A stretch of DNA of 42,739 nt from Leptolyngbyaceae cyanobacterium CSU_1_3. GTDB taxonomy: Bacteria > Cyanobacteriota > Cyanobacteriia > Leptolyngbyales > Leptolyngbyaceae. Under the pieces are notes generated by a model. That model had not been told where the DNA came from. It searched no databases and saw only the letters and a list, made by a program, of their open reading frames with translations. The translations under genes were made by a program, and so were the position numbers. The DNA lies in assembly GCA_012034655.1 (NCBI GenBank), contig JAAUOZ010000025.1, positions 1-42,739 of the forward strand, written 5' to 3'. This document shows, piece by piece, positions 10,543-19,174 of this stretch; position 1 is the stretch's first letter, and the number at the start of each line of letters is the position of its first letter.

Positions 10543-10600
10543 AAACCTGTAGAGTAGCAGCGAGAAATAGCAGTGAGGATATTTCGCCCGTAAACAAAAC

Positions 10601-10663
10601 GATTTCGACTCCGCTCAATGCTCAAAACTTCCCCTAGAGGAGGGTTGAGCAAAGTCGAAACCC
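10601..10663. repeat. Dispersed palindromic repeat, copy 1
   Basis: The left arm TTTCGACTCCGCTCAA (from 10603) pairs with the right arm TTGAGCAAAGTCGAAA (10645-10660), with two mismatches. The same palindrome recurs at 17288-17343 and 42481-42537. It resembles the widespread cyanobacterial repeat with GTTTCGACTCCGCTCAA-type arms. It may also serve as a terminator for cobN. Confidence 0.7.
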
Positions 10664-10707
10664 GGCCTCTGGCTTGCTTTAATTTCACCCCACTACTTAT
10701 AGTGTTG

Positions 10708-10767
10708 GTCAGAAAGCTTGTGGCAAAAAATAGTCAGTGAAACGTTGCTTTGGGTAAGCTTTCTGAC
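10708..10767. repeat. Perfect 12-bp inverted repeat
   Basis: GTCAGAAAGCTT (10708-10719) and AAGCTTTCTGAC (10756-10767) are exact reverse complements separated by 36 bases. This could be a long hairpin, a terminator, or the ends of a very small mobile element. Confidence 0.6.
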
Positions 10768-11339
10768 GCGCCTTTACCGCACTAGATGCGGCTACGGCTA
10801 TACCAGTCTTTGCGAGTCAATCAGAATACTTTGCTGAACCTTCTATGGCATTGTGTCAAACCCTTCACAAGGCAGGCCATTCGGTACAGCCTTCGATCTA
10901 TTGTTACAATAAGTGATATTTTTTTGCAATCTCTGCAATATTCTGCATGAATGCCTTAAACTTTATACCTAGCAGATTGAACCCGCATTTTTAAGCAAAT
11001 TCCCCTCAAAACTCACCTTTTGGGATGGTAACTTGTACGATCGCTTCTCTAACTTGATGCGCCGACTCAAAGTAAGCTCCCATTCCACCTTCACACCCTG
11101 ATTCTGTGTGTCATTAAAACGACACTTCTTGATTAGGCAGCCCTATGGGTTAACATGCGATCGCGGGTTAGACAGCCTAAGCTACTTTTATACCCTATGT
11201 TCCTTAGAATTTGTTGGATGATTGGTCTTACTACTGATATTTGAATTTGTTCCTATCAAGTGTTGAAGTTCATATAGTTTTAAGAAGCGCTTTTTGGCGT
11301 TTTGTGATTTCCGCTCATCATTAGGAATGGTATCTATCC

Positions 11340-11789
11340 ATGATCCCGATCAAACACACGGCTAGTATCCAGGTAGGAATGCCCGGTAAAGGGCCACAAA
11401 TCAACTTTGCGACAGCCATACAGGTTGAGGCTTATCAAAAAATTGAGTTTGTCTTGCCGACAAGTCAACCCATCACCAAAAAAGTCACCCTGGAGGCAAA
11501 CGCATCTTTTTTGCTGATCAAGTCTGACCTGAGTGATGAGGAAAATGCTGTCAAGCCTAAGCTGACGTTGACAGCAGTGAACCTGAAAGAGATTGATTTA
11601 GAAATGCCTCAACTGTATTTAGGTGAAAGCTTGCTTAAATCACTTTTGAGCACATCGGCAGCAACCCTTGAATTTAAACTAACTCCCGCAGATGCTGCCA
11701 CGATCGAGGCTGCCCAAAAAGCCAAAAAACCGATACTCGACACCGTAAAAGTTGAGATCCTAGTCGGTGGACTCGCCCCAACTTCGTGA
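11340..11789 (+). CDS. Unknown 149-residue protein leading the injection-system operon
   Basis: I do not recognise a family. The protein has no signal peptide, membrane segment or cysteine. It is rich in alternating hydrophobic and polar residues with short Thr/Lys/Glu runs, suggesting a mainly beta fold, and has a lysine-rich patch QKAKKP near the C-terminus. AGGA lies 13 bases before ATG 11340, which is a long spacing. It ends about 90 bases before the sheath gene and is probably co-transcribed with it, so a structural or regulatory part in the injection system is likely from context only. Confidence 0.6.
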   Translation: MIPIKHTASIQVGMPGKGPQINFATAIQVEAYQKIEFVLPTSQPITKKVTLEANASFLLIKSDLSDEENAVKPKLTLTAVNLKEIDLEMPQLYLGESLLKSLLSTSAATLEFKLTPADAATIEAAQKAKKPILDTVKVEILVGGLAPTS

Positions 11790-11877
11790 CCTTGAGAACT
11801 CAATAAATCTGAGAACTCGCCCCATCAACCACTCACTTGACAATACGGCTCTACTCATTGCTAGAAGAGGAAGTTAT

Positions 11878-13434
11878 ATGCCCGTTACTCCCACCTATCC
11901 CGGCGTTTACATTGAGGAAATTCCTAGTGGTGTTCGGACGATTACCGGAGTTGCAACCGCGATCGCAACCTTCATCGGCCAGACCCTCAAAGGAGATGTG
12001 AATACCCCCGTCCGCATTCAAAGCTACGCCGAATATGAACGGCACTTTGGAGGTCTGTGGGTTAAAAGCCCCCTGTCTTACATGGTGCAGCAATACTTTC
12101 TCAATGGTGGTAGCGATGCGATCGTGATTCGCGTCACCGGAGAGAATGCAGCACCTGGTACGGCTGGTGTGTCTGGAGTTAGTCTGGCAGCCAAGAATCC
12201 AGGAACTTGGAGTAACGGACTGGTGGCTTCTATTAGTGCGGTTGATCCCAGCGTTGCCAACGGAGATAGTTCTCTGTTTAATTTGATTCTGAGCCGCAAA
12301 GTTGAGCCATCGCCGATTCAAAGAGCATTAGGACATGCCCCTGATCCGATCGATTTAGAAGTCTTTCGCAATGTCTCAACCGATGTAAGCTCGCCTCGAT
12401 ATGTAAAAAAGGTGGTGGATCAACAATCTGCATTGGCCACAGTCTTAACTGTGCCTACCAGCCCACCTGAGCCAACTATGAGTCCGATCGACTTCATCGG
12501 TGGCATTGATGGCAACACCCCGACCTATAGCGACTATTTGGGTAATGCGGACGATCAGACGGGTTTGTATGCCCTAGAGCAAGCTGATTTGTTTAACTTA
12601 CTCTGCATTCCGCCCCGCAACTTAGAGGAAGCGGTTGCTGATAGCGAGGAGGGGCTAAACCTGTTGCGTAATGCCCTGGCCTATTGTGAAGAACGACGAG
12701 CCATGTTATTGGTTGATCCCCCGACCACTTGGCGCAAGCCCAAGCCGGATGCTCAAAATGGGGTAGATAGCTTGGGCTTGCGGAGCCAGAATGCGGTGAT
12801 CTACTTCCCACGAGTCAAGCTGCCCGACCCCAGCCGCGAGTTTCGCCTCGAAGAGTTTCCTCCCTCTGGGATCATGGCAGGAATCTACGCCCGTACCGAT
12901 GTTCAGCGAGGCGTTTGGAAAGCACCCGCAGGGATCGATGCAGTGCTATCGGGCGTGAGTCAGCTTTCTTACAACATGACCGATAAGGAAAATGGGATTT
13001 TGAACCCCCTTGGCGTAAACTGTCTGCGAACCTTTCCGGTGTATGGCAACATTGCCTGGGGTGCAAGAACGCTCAAAGGGGCAGATGCTTTAGCTTCGGA
13101 ATGGAAATATGTGCCAGTGCGTCGTCTGGCATTGTTTCTCGAAGAAAGCCTCTATCGGGGAACTAAATGGGTTGTGTTTGAGCCAAATGATGAACCCCTC
13201 TGGTCGCAGATTCGCCTGAACATTGGGGCGTTTATGAACAATCTATTTCGGCAAGGGGCTTTCCAGGGCAGTTCTCCGACGGAGGCTTACTTTGTCAAAT
13301 GTGATAAAGAAACCACCACTCAGAATGATATTGATCTAGGAATTGTCAACATTGTGGTGGGCTATGCACCCTTGAAGCCCGCAGAGTTCGTCATTCTCAA
13401 GTTTCAACAAATTGCTGGCAAGATTGCAACCTAG
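11878..13434 (+). CDS. Contractile sheath protein (Pvc2/gp18-like)
   Basis: The sheath subunit polymerises around the inner tube and contracts to drive it through a membrane. The N-terminus YPGVYIEEIPSGVRTITGVATAIATFIG is the classic start of phage-tail-type sheath proteins. The region around YFLNGGSDAIVIRV and the C-terminal segment (FEPNDEPLWSQIRLNIGAFMNNLFRQGAFQG) also fit the family. I chose ATG 11878 (518 residues) because AGAGGAAG lies just upstream; the open frame continues further 5' without family similarity. Only one sheath gene is present, whereas some related systems have several paralogues. Confidence 0.93.
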   Translation: MPVTPTYPGVYIEEIPSGVRTITGVATAIATFIGQTLKGDVNTPVRIQSYAEYERHFGGLWVKSPLSYMVQQYFLNGGSDAIVIRVTGENAAPGTAGVSGVSLAAKNPGTWSNGLVASISAVDPSVANGDSSLFNLILSRKVEPSPIQRALGHAPDPIDLEVFRNVSTDVSSPRYVKKVVDQQSALATVLTVPTSPPEPTMSPIDFIGGIDGNTPTYSDYLGNADDQTGLYALEQADLFNLLCIPPRNLEEAVADSEEGLNLLRNALAYCEERRAMLLVDPPTTWRKPKPDAQNGVDSLGLRSQNAVIYFPRVKLPDPSREFRLEEFPPSGIMAGIYARTDVQRGVWKAPAGIDAVLSGVSQLSYNMTDKENGILNPLGVNCLRTFPVYGNIAWGARTLKGADALASEWKYVPVRRLALFLEESLYRGTKWVVFEPNDEPLWSQIRLNIGAFMNNLFRQGAFQGSSPTEAYFVKCDKETTTQNDIDLGIVNIVVGYAPLKPAEFVILKFQQIAGKIAT

Positions 13435-13460
13435 AAACCTGTGGTGTATTGATAGTCCAA

Positions 13461-13472
13461 TTGATATATCAA
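13461..13472. repeat. 12-bp perfect palindrome between sheath and tube genes
   Basis: TTGATATATCAA is self-complementary and lies in the 156-base gap between the two most abundant structural genes. It could be an operator, but a palindrome this AT-rich may be chance. Confidence 0.3.
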
Positions 13473-13544
13473 GGTTGAGGGTAGGGCCATTTTCCAGCAG
13501 GGTTTTATTGGCTGATCCCTTTAGGTTCACGATCGTCCCTTAGT

Positions 13545-13572
13545 TTGACAAATTCAACCTGTTCATTAAAAA
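13545..13572 (+). promoter_or_regulatory. Possible internal promoter for the tube gene
   Basis: TTGACA at 13545-13550 is followed, after 16 bases, by a poor -10 (TAAAAA, 13567-13572). Transcription would start almost at the ribosome site. Extra tube expression would make sense, but the -10 is weak. Confidence 0.25.
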
Positions 13573-13590
13573 GCATCATCGGAGGAATGA

Positions 13591-14127
13591 ATGGCACAGT
13601 TTTCAGCCAATGCCGAGCGCTTTGATCCCTACAAGAACTTTAAGTTTCGGGTCAAGGTGAATGGTCAGTATGTTGCGGGGGTCAGCAAGGTGGGTGGTTT
13701 GAAGCGATCGACTGAGGTGATCAGTCATCGAGAGGGCGGCGATGCTAGTTCTCAACGTCACTCACCCGGACAGAGTAAGTACGATCCCATCACACTAGAA
13801 CGCGGTGTCACCCACGATACAACCTTTGAAGATTGGGCGAATCGCGTTTGGAACTATCGCAATGCCCAGGCAGCGCCAGATAGCCGTACTAAAGAAATGG
13901 GCTTAAAGAACTTTCGCCAAGACATCATTATTGATGTGTTTAATGAGGCAGGTCAGAAGGCAATTTCCTATAAGGTCTATCGTTGCTGGGTTTCGGAGTA
14001 TCAGGCATTACCTGAACTGGATGCGGGGGGCAATGCGATCGCGATTCAAAGCATTCAACTACAAAACGAAGGCTGGGAACGTGATACGGCGGTGAATGAG
14101 CCGACCGAGGAGGAAATTAAACCCTAA
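13591..14127 (+). CDS. Inner tube protein (Pvc1/gp19-like)
   Basis: The tube protein forms stacked hexameric rings inside the sheath. The 178-residue sequence has the gp19/T4-like tail tube pattern: DPYKNFKFRVKVNG, VAGVSKVGGLKRSTEV, then YDPITLERGVTHD, the DVFNEAG beta-hairpin, YKVYRCWVSEYQALPELDA and the terminal IQSIQLQNEGWERD. GGAGGA lies five bases before ATG 13591. It is the only tube gene of this type; the CIS_tube-family gene at 25687 is a different adaptor. Confidence 0.93.
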   Translation: MAQFSANAERFDPYKNFKFRVKVNGQYVAGVSKVGGLKRSTEVISHREGGDASSQRHSPGQSKYDPITLERGVTHDTTFEDWANRVWNYRNAQAAPDSRTKEMGLKNFRQDIIIDVFNEAGQKAISYKVYRCWVSEYQALPELDAGGNAIAIQSIQLQNEGWERDTAVNEPTEEEIKP

Positions 14128-14142
14128 TTCTGAGAGGTGATC

Positions 14143-14889
14143 ATGCGATCGTTATCGGCTCAACAGATTGTTCGGGTTTGGGAGATTGGGCAAGGGCAGC
14201 ATTTTCTCGATCGTGCTTTGACGTTGTTGACTGTGGCCTGCCCAGAGCAGTCGGCGACGGCTCTCGCGTCTTTGAGTGTTGGGCAGCGAGATGCCTACTT
14301 GCTGCGATTGCGAGAACTGACATTTGGCGACAAATTTACCAGTGTTGCGCCTTGCCCCCACTGCGGCGAACGGCTGGAATCGAATCTGAATGTTTCTGAC
14401 TTTCGGATCGTCGATTTGCAGCCGCCACCACCCCTAGAACAGTCGCCAGAATATCAGTGTCGAATTGCTGAATTTGAGTTGCGTTTTCGGTTGCCAAATA
14501 GCTGGGATCTGGCGGCGATCGTAGGTCAACGAAATGTAATGCAGGCAAAGTCACTGTTAGAGCAGAGATGTCTGCTAGAGGCTAGTTTGAACGGACGATC
14601 GCTCACCTATGATCAGCTTCCTGTTGAGGTCATTCAACAACTCGGTATGCAACTGACAGAGTGTGATCCTCAGGCAGAAATTTTATTGAATTTTAAGTGT
14701 CCTGCTTGTGAACATACCTGGAATCTGTTGTTTGATATTGTGACGTTTTTTTGGACGGAACTCACTGCCCAAGCAAAACGGTTGGTGCGCGAAGTTCATA
14801 TGTTGGCTCGGTTCTATGGATGGCGCGAAGCTGATATTTTAGCGATGACGACCGCACGGCGACAGTTATATCTAAGTTTGTGTACTTAA
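14143..14889 (+). CDS. gp26-like baseplate protein with zinc ribbon
   Basis: This 248-residue protein resembles the T4-type baseplate hub/chaperone family found after tube genes in extracellular injection systems. The N-terminus MRSLSAQQIVRVWEIGQG and the RLRELTFGDKF segment are typical. Two CxxC pairs, CPHC (about residue 72) and CPAC (about residue 186), probably bind one zinc. The C-terminus (LVREVHMLARFYGWREADILAM) is helical and family-like. ATG 14143 is preferred over the GTG six bases earlier because GAGAGG lies directly before it. Confidence 0.8.
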   Translation: MRSLSAQQIVRVWEIGQGQHFLDRALTLLTVACPEQSATALASLSVGQRDAYLLRLRELTFGDKFTSVAPCPHCGERLESNLNVSDFRIVDLQPPPPLEQSPEYQCRIAEFELRFRLPNSWDLAAIVGQRNVMQAKSLLEQRCLLEASLNGRSLTYDQLPVEVIQQLGMQLTECDPQAEILLNFKCPACEHTWNLLFDIVTFFWTELTAQAKRLVREVHMLARFYGWREADILAMTTARRQLYLSLCT

Positions 14890-14948
14890 TTGAATTTGGC
14901 AATATGGATTTGAGATGCTGAACCTGAAGATCTAAAGTTTGTGTACTT
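14871..14948. repeat. Short direct repeat around the end of the gp26-like gene
   Basis: TCTAAGTTTGTGTACTT (14871-14887) recurs as TCTAAAGTTTGTGTACTT (14931-14948), with one extra A, and similarity continues weakly further downstream. The second copy lies directly upstream of the disordered-protein gene, suggesting a small local duplication. Confidence 0.5.
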
Positions 14949-14963
14949 GTGTTTGGTAAGCTG

Positions 14964-17960
14964 ATGGCGAACTATTTTTTGGGACTCACACAGCGCACGT
15001 TGGGGTTGTCAGAAACGCTGCATCCGGCGATCGCTTCGATGTTTGAGCCGGGCATGGCTTTGATGGAAGATTATGCTGTAGAGCAGCAGATTGATCCTGA
15101 CTCTGAATCTTTACTAGAGCCAACTTCATTCTCAACGCTTGACACAACCCAATCACGCAGCAATCCACGCGACGATCCAAGCTACGATCGCACACAGGCG
15201 ACCCGTCTGCGATCGCCCTCAGCCGTCACACCGCCGACACCTTCTCCTTTCAATGAGATAGCTTTCAATGAGATAGATATTGCAAAATTGCAGTCTACTC
15301 AGACTATTACACCTCTTTCCTATGAAGCCGATCGTCTAACGATCGCTCAACCAACTGCTCCTTCGACTATTCAATTAGCACAAAGAAGGGTTCAATCGAT
15401 CGTTGAACCCATAATTTCTGGATCTATACAAACAACGATCCAATCAACTGCTCCTTCAACTGTTCAGTTAGCACAATCGATTGTTCAGCGAAAAGCGACT
15501 TCTGGCGAGTCTCAACTGAGTGAATTCTATCAAACGATTCACCCCCTCCAATCTGAGGATGCTACGGTGTATCTGCATTCTCGTTCAACGAGCCAAATGA
15601 GCGGCGAAGCGTTCTCTCATTCCCAAGTTTGGCAGAATTCTTTTGCTCCAAGTTCCCCAGATTTATCAGGAAGACGGGACATGAGAAAAAATATTTATAT
15701 ATCAAGTCTTGCTCCTAATTTTCAGCGAGAAATAGCAATAAATTCTAATAAAAATCAATCAATAGATTCTGATATTTTGCCAGGGTCGATCGCTCCTTCT
15801 GAGACGAATTTTCCCATTCAGCGCTTTGTAGATCAAAGCCAGAGCCAATCAGTAGATCTTTTACATGAATCAAAAATCAGCGCTCAGCCTCTTGCTCCTA
15901 AACTTGGGAGGCTTAACTCGATCGCGATTCAACCGCTCCCATTTGCATCAACACAGATTTTTGAGCGCAGCAAATCACAGGATAGCCCCTCTTATCGATC
16001 GCGCAAATTAGAATTGCCAATTGCTAAAAAAACGTTCTACCCTGGAGAGATCATCCCTCCAAAGCATAATGATTTCAGGGAAAGCTTAGCGACAAGTCTT
16101 CCAAATTTTCAAGCGGATATCTCTTTAGTAAGTCGTGATTTTACATCTCCTACTACAATTCCTGAAATTGCTATAAGTCAACAAAAGATGAGGACTTCAA
16201 CACTTGATGAATCGGTGTCGCTCAATCGTAGAATGAATGCCCGATCGCTTCAGATTCCAAATTTTTCTGACCCATCCCAAATCTCACAGAATGAGAATGT
16301 TGAAGCTCGATCGCTGAACCTGCAATTTATTGATAGCGATCGTCCACCCGGTTTGATGGGAAAGGGTGAAAGCGCTACAAATTTAGCGCCAAAAACTTTG
16401 CAAAAACGACCCATTCACCCCACTGAAATGAGTCAATTTAGCGATCTTTCTGAGATTCAGACCTGGTTGACTGACAAAACTCAGAAGACTCTCACTTCAA
16501 CCCCTCTCCCAGAGCGGGAGAGAGGCTTTGAACCCAATGTTACTTTTCTGACTTCCCCTCTGCCACAAGGGGAGAAAGGATTGAGGGATGAGGGGACAAG
16601 GTTGTATCAGTCAACCAGGATTCAGACAGGCAATTTAGTGACTTCTACAAGCCGTGGACAACTGCTACGATCGCAGTCACCAGGTACATTGGGTAATCGT
16701 CGCTCTGTGAATGAACCGTTCTTTGAAGTAGATTCTACGATCGCAGGTTCAGCGTTGCCCTTGGTGTTATCTGATGTAAGTGTTGAACCGATCTCTCTGC
16801 CATTGCCCCTTGTGTCGTCAGAGAAGGTTACTACTCGTCAGAATGCAAGTATTCAGCAGTTGCGATCGCATTCTCCTAACTCGATCGATCAACGACAACA
16901 GCCTGTGTTTTCGCCACCCGATCGTCAGGCTGCTGCTCAATTGAATGAATTAGACAAACCCATTAATTTGTCTCACGCTCCTTCTAATTTGGCTCACGCT
17001 GTTTCAGACTCAGCCAACTTATTCATTAATTCTACTTCTGAGTCAACGCTTGCTCTAAACAAGCTTAATGTACAGCCCACGCAAATACAATTGCCTCTCA
17101 GCTTACCAACATCACAGTCTGAAGGGGTTCAATTCATCACGCTTGTGCCACCTCACGATCGGGCACTATCTCCAGAGCTTCACCCGAAGTTACAGCGATC
17201 TGATTTTGTGGTCGATCGCTCTATATTGGATTCTACTGATCGTCCTATATTAAGGAACTTGCAAAGTAGTAACCTGCCGACGGATCGGGCTTCAACTACG
17301 CTCAGCCCTCAACCAACTAGTGGATTGAGCACGGTCGAAACCCAGGGACAAGGGCAGCAAGGGATTTTACTGCCCCGCAAGCCCCTAGGTTCTGTTGATC
17401 GCTTGCCCCCTGAATTGATTGTCGATCGCTCTGTAGTGAATGCTATCGATCGCTCTGCATCTGACTTTGTGGTCGATCGTCCTGTAACTAATGCTATTGA
17501 TCGTTTGATATCTAATTCTGTTGATCGGTTGCCCTCTGAGTTGATTGTCGATCGTCCTGTAGTTAATTTTGTTGATCGTCCTGTAGTTAATTTTGTTGAT
17601 CGTCCTGTAGTTAACTCTGTTGATCGGTTGCCCTCTGAGTTGATTGTCGATCGCTCTATCTTGGATTCTGTTGATCTTTCTATATCTAATTCTGTTGCTA
17701 ACCGTCAAAATACATTCGATCGACCTGTTATCGTTTCTCAGTCTAGTATTTTAGGATTGCCTGCCCCCGACGAAGTGGCTCCTCCTGCAACTCAGCCCCC
17801 CAAATTGCCCACTCAATTGCCCACTCAACCGCCCCCCACGCGCACCAATAGCGATCGTGCTCAACCGCCCACCCCTCCAGGCTTACGAGCGATCGCTCGC
17901 CTACGCCCCTCCCTACCACTTAACGACTACTTAAACCGTCGCCAGGGAGGGCAGAAATGA
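14964..17960 (+). CDS. Long disordered injection-system protein, candidate tape measure
   Basis: The start ATG 14964 gives MANYFLGLTQRTLG and 998 residues; a GTG five codons earlier is possible. The N-terminal block (YFLGLTQRTLGL...IASMFEPG) and C-terminal block (RPSLPLNDYLNRRQ) resemble the two conserved ends of a protein common in eCIS loci between the gp26-like gene and the DUF4255 gene. The 900 residues between are Ser/Pro/Gln/Asn-rich and look disordered. They contain in-frame palindromic repeats (16501-16595 and 17288-17343), a duplicated APSTxQLAQ motif, and tandem VDRPVVN-type repeats (17400-17690). Position and length make it a candidate tape measure (Pvc14 role), though it lacks the usual helical character. 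It overlaps the next gene by four bases. Confidence 0.7.
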   Translation: MANYFLGLTQRTLGLSETLHPAIASMFEPGMALMEDYAVEQQIDPDSESLLEPTSFSTLDTTQSRSNPRDDPSYDRTQATRLRSPSAVTPPTPSPFNEIAFNEIDIAKLQSTQTITPLSYEADRLTIAQPTAPSTIQLAQRRVQSIVEPIISGSIQTTIQSTAPSTVQLAQSIVQRKATSGESQLSEFYQTIHPLQSEDATVYLHSRSTSQMSGEAFSHSQVWQNSFAPSSPDLSGRRDMRKNIYISSLAPNFQREIAINSNKNQSIDSDILPGSIAPSETNFPIQRFVDQSQSQSVDLLHESKISAQPLAPKLGRLNSIAIQPLPFASTQIFERSKSQDSPSYRSRKLELPIAKKTFYPGEIIPPKHNDFRESLATSLPNFQADISLVSRDFTSPTTIPEIAISQQKMRTSTLDESVSLNRRMNARSLQIPNFSDPSQISQNENVEARSLNLQFIDSDRPPGLMGKGESATNLAPKTLQKRPIHPTEMSQFSDLSEIQTWLTDKTQKTLTSTPLPERERGFEPNVTFLTSPLPQGEKGLRDEGTRLYQSTRIQTGNLVTSTSRGQLLRSQSPGTLGNRRSVNEPFFEVDSTIAGSALPLVLSDVSVEPISLPLPLVSSEKVTTRQNASIQQLRSHSPNSIDQRQQPVFSPPDRQAAAQLNELDKPINLSHAPSNLAHAVSDSANLFINSTSESTLALNKLNVQPTQIQLPLSLPTSQSEGVQFITLVPPHDRALSPELHPKLQRSDFVVDRSILDSTDRPILRNLQSSNLPTDRASTTLSPQPTSGLSTVETQGQGQQGILLPRKPLGSVDRLPPELIVDRSVVNAIDRSASDFVVDRPVTNAIDRLISNSVDRLPSELIVDRPVVNFVDRPVVNFVDRPVVNSVDRLPSELIVDRSILDSVDLSISNSVANRQNTFDRPVIVSQSSILGLPAPDEVAPPATQPPKLPTQLPTQPPPTRTNSDRAQPPTPPGLRAIARLRPSLPLNDYLNRRQGGQK
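16501..16595. repeat. Pair of in-frame palindromic repeats inside the disordered-protein gene
   Basis: CCCCTCTCCC at 16501-16510 pairs with GGGAGAGAGG at 16516-16525, and CCCCTCTGCCACAAGGGGAG follows near 16556. These are recognisable relatives of a repeat scattered between genes in many bacteria. Here they are translated without a stop, giving PLPERERG and SPLPQGEKGLRDEG. Confidence 0.6.
17288..17343. repeat. Dispersed palindromic repeat, copy 2, inside a coding region
   Basis: The arm GGCTTCAACTACGCTCA (from 17288) pairs with TGAGCACGGTCGAAACCC (ending at 17343), with several mismatches. It is the same family as the copies at 10601-10663 and 42481-42537. It lies in frame within the disordered-protein gene. 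Confidence 0.6.
17400..17690. repeat. Tandem repeats encoding VDR-x-VVN units
   Basis: A 24-bp unit beginning GATCGTCCTG repeats from 17550, 17574 and 17598 (VDRPVVNF). A longer unit starting TCTGTTGATCGGTTGCCC is identical at 17517-17554 and 17616-17653, a 99-base period. Nearly every unit carries GATCG, the core of HIP1, translated as Asp-Arg. Confidence 0.8.
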
Positions 17961-19174
17961 GCAACTCTCTCGCGATCGCAGCCACCACTACAACACTGCG
18001 ATCGCTGCTATTTCAAGGAACACGCGACGAATTGGGAAGCGGCAGCGTTACCACACGACCCTTAGACAAAGCACGAGGCAGCAACGACGGCAACCAAATT
18101 AATTTGTTTTTATATCACACTGCCGAAAGTAGCGCATGGCGCAACATGGACATGCCGCAACAAAGCAAAGCCGGGGAAACTAGCCCGTTTCCATTAGCAT
18201 TAGAACTTTATTATTTGGTGACAGCATACGGCGAAAACGATAACGACATTCAGAGCCATCGACTTCTCGGCCAGGCAATGAGCGTATTGCACGATCGTGC
18301 TGTGCTAAATTCAGCAGACATCGAACTGGCAACGCGCCCCAACGAAATTGATAGCCCCCTTTTTAGTAGCGATTTACATCGGCAGATAGAACGAATTCGC
18401 ATCGCTCTATTGAAACTTTCGTTTGATGAAATGTCTCAAATTTGGCGACCGTTTCAAGCTCAATATCGAATTTCGGCGGCTTATCAAGCGTCGATCGTGC
18501 TGATCGAAAGCGGCTTACCCGTAAAAACGCCCTTACCTGTGCTGCGTCGCGGTAGCGAAGATCGAGGCGCGATCGCCGTTGCCGAATTGCCGCCTTCACT
18601 GCTAGAAATCGCCCTAGCAAATCGTAAACCGAGCGCCGAATTGGGAGATACCCTCGTGATTCGCGGCGATCGCTTGAATGGTGAAAACATGACTGTTCGC
18701 TTTCGCAGCGTCTTGTCGGATAGTGAAATTGAACTGGTTCCCGATCTCGATCTCACCGCCAACGAAATTCGAGTTTCACTACCCGATGCCTCAGATGCCA
18801 CCCCCTGGATCAGTGGTATTTACACCGTTGCAGTAAAAGTGCGGCGAGCCAATCTCAACTGGACGACGAACGATTTACCATTGGCACTCGCTCCCACAGT
18901 CACGAATATAGAGCCATCCACTGCACCCAGAGGCGACTTTACCCTCACCTTAACGTGCGCTCCTGCGGTGCGATCGACCCAGCGCGTCACCTTGTTGTGG
19001 GGCGATCGTGAGATTCTGGCAGATTCTATGACACCCTTGAGTTTTCGCATTACCAACGCTCAGCCAGGGGAGTATGTCATTCGGTTGCGGGTCGATCGCG
19101 TCGATAGCATTCCGGTCAACTTTGCCGAGCGTCCGCTTCAGTTTGCAAGCAACCAAAAAGTGAGGATTCTATGA
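17957..19174 (+). CDS. Tail terminator / cap protein (DUF4255, Pvc16-like)
   Basis: The N-terminal 190 residues are a DUF4255 domain (LAIAATTTTLRSLL, INLFLYHTAESSAWRNMD, PLALELYYLVTAYG, LLGQAMSVLHDRAVL). In Pvc/Afp-type systems this family caps the tube and sheath at the end distal to the baseplate. The rest (about 200-405) looks like two Ig-like beta domains (GDTLVIRGDRLNG, TNIEPSTAPRGDFTLTL). The start overlaps the stop of the preceding gene (ATGA at 17957-17960) and its end overlaps the AAA gene the same way, indicating translational coupling in one operon. Confidence 0.9.
   Translation: MSNSLAIAATTTTLRSLLFQGTRDELGSGSVTTRPLDKARGSNDGNQINLFLYHTAESSAWRNMDMPQQSKAGETSPFPLALELYYLVTAYGENDNDIQSHRLLGQAMSVLHDRAVLNSADIELATRPNEIDSPLFSSDLHRQIERIRIALLKLSFDEMSQIWRPFQAQYRISAAYQASIVLIESGLPVKTPLPVLRRGSEDRGAIAVAELPPSLLEIALANRKPSAELGDTLVIRGDRLNGENMTVRFRSVLSDSEIELVPDLDLTANEIRVSLPDASDATPWISGIYTVAVKVRRANLNWTTNDLPLALAPTVTNIEPSTAPRGDFTLTLTCAPAVRSTQRVTLLWGDREILADSMTPLSFRITNAQPGEYVIRLRVDRVDSIPVNFAERPLQFASNQKVRIL

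Larger units (their letters stand above)
10543..11339. other. 797-base intergenic region between cobN and the injection-system operon
   Basis: No gene is seen. It holds a dispersed palindrome (10601-10663), a perfect 12-bp inverted repeat (10708-10767), a small hairpin CCGCA/TGCGG (10777-10791), a GTGTC/GACAC hairpin (11107-11125), and a HIP1 site near 11158. The promoter of the injection-system operon should be in the last 200 bases. A TATAGT hexamer near 11273 is a possible -10, but I find no good -35 partner. Confidence 0.5.

Noticed and set aside
17385-17708. 107-codon minus-strand frame opposite the VDR repeats
   Set aside because: It is open only because the repeats have no stops in either direction; the protein is a mirror image of the repeat.
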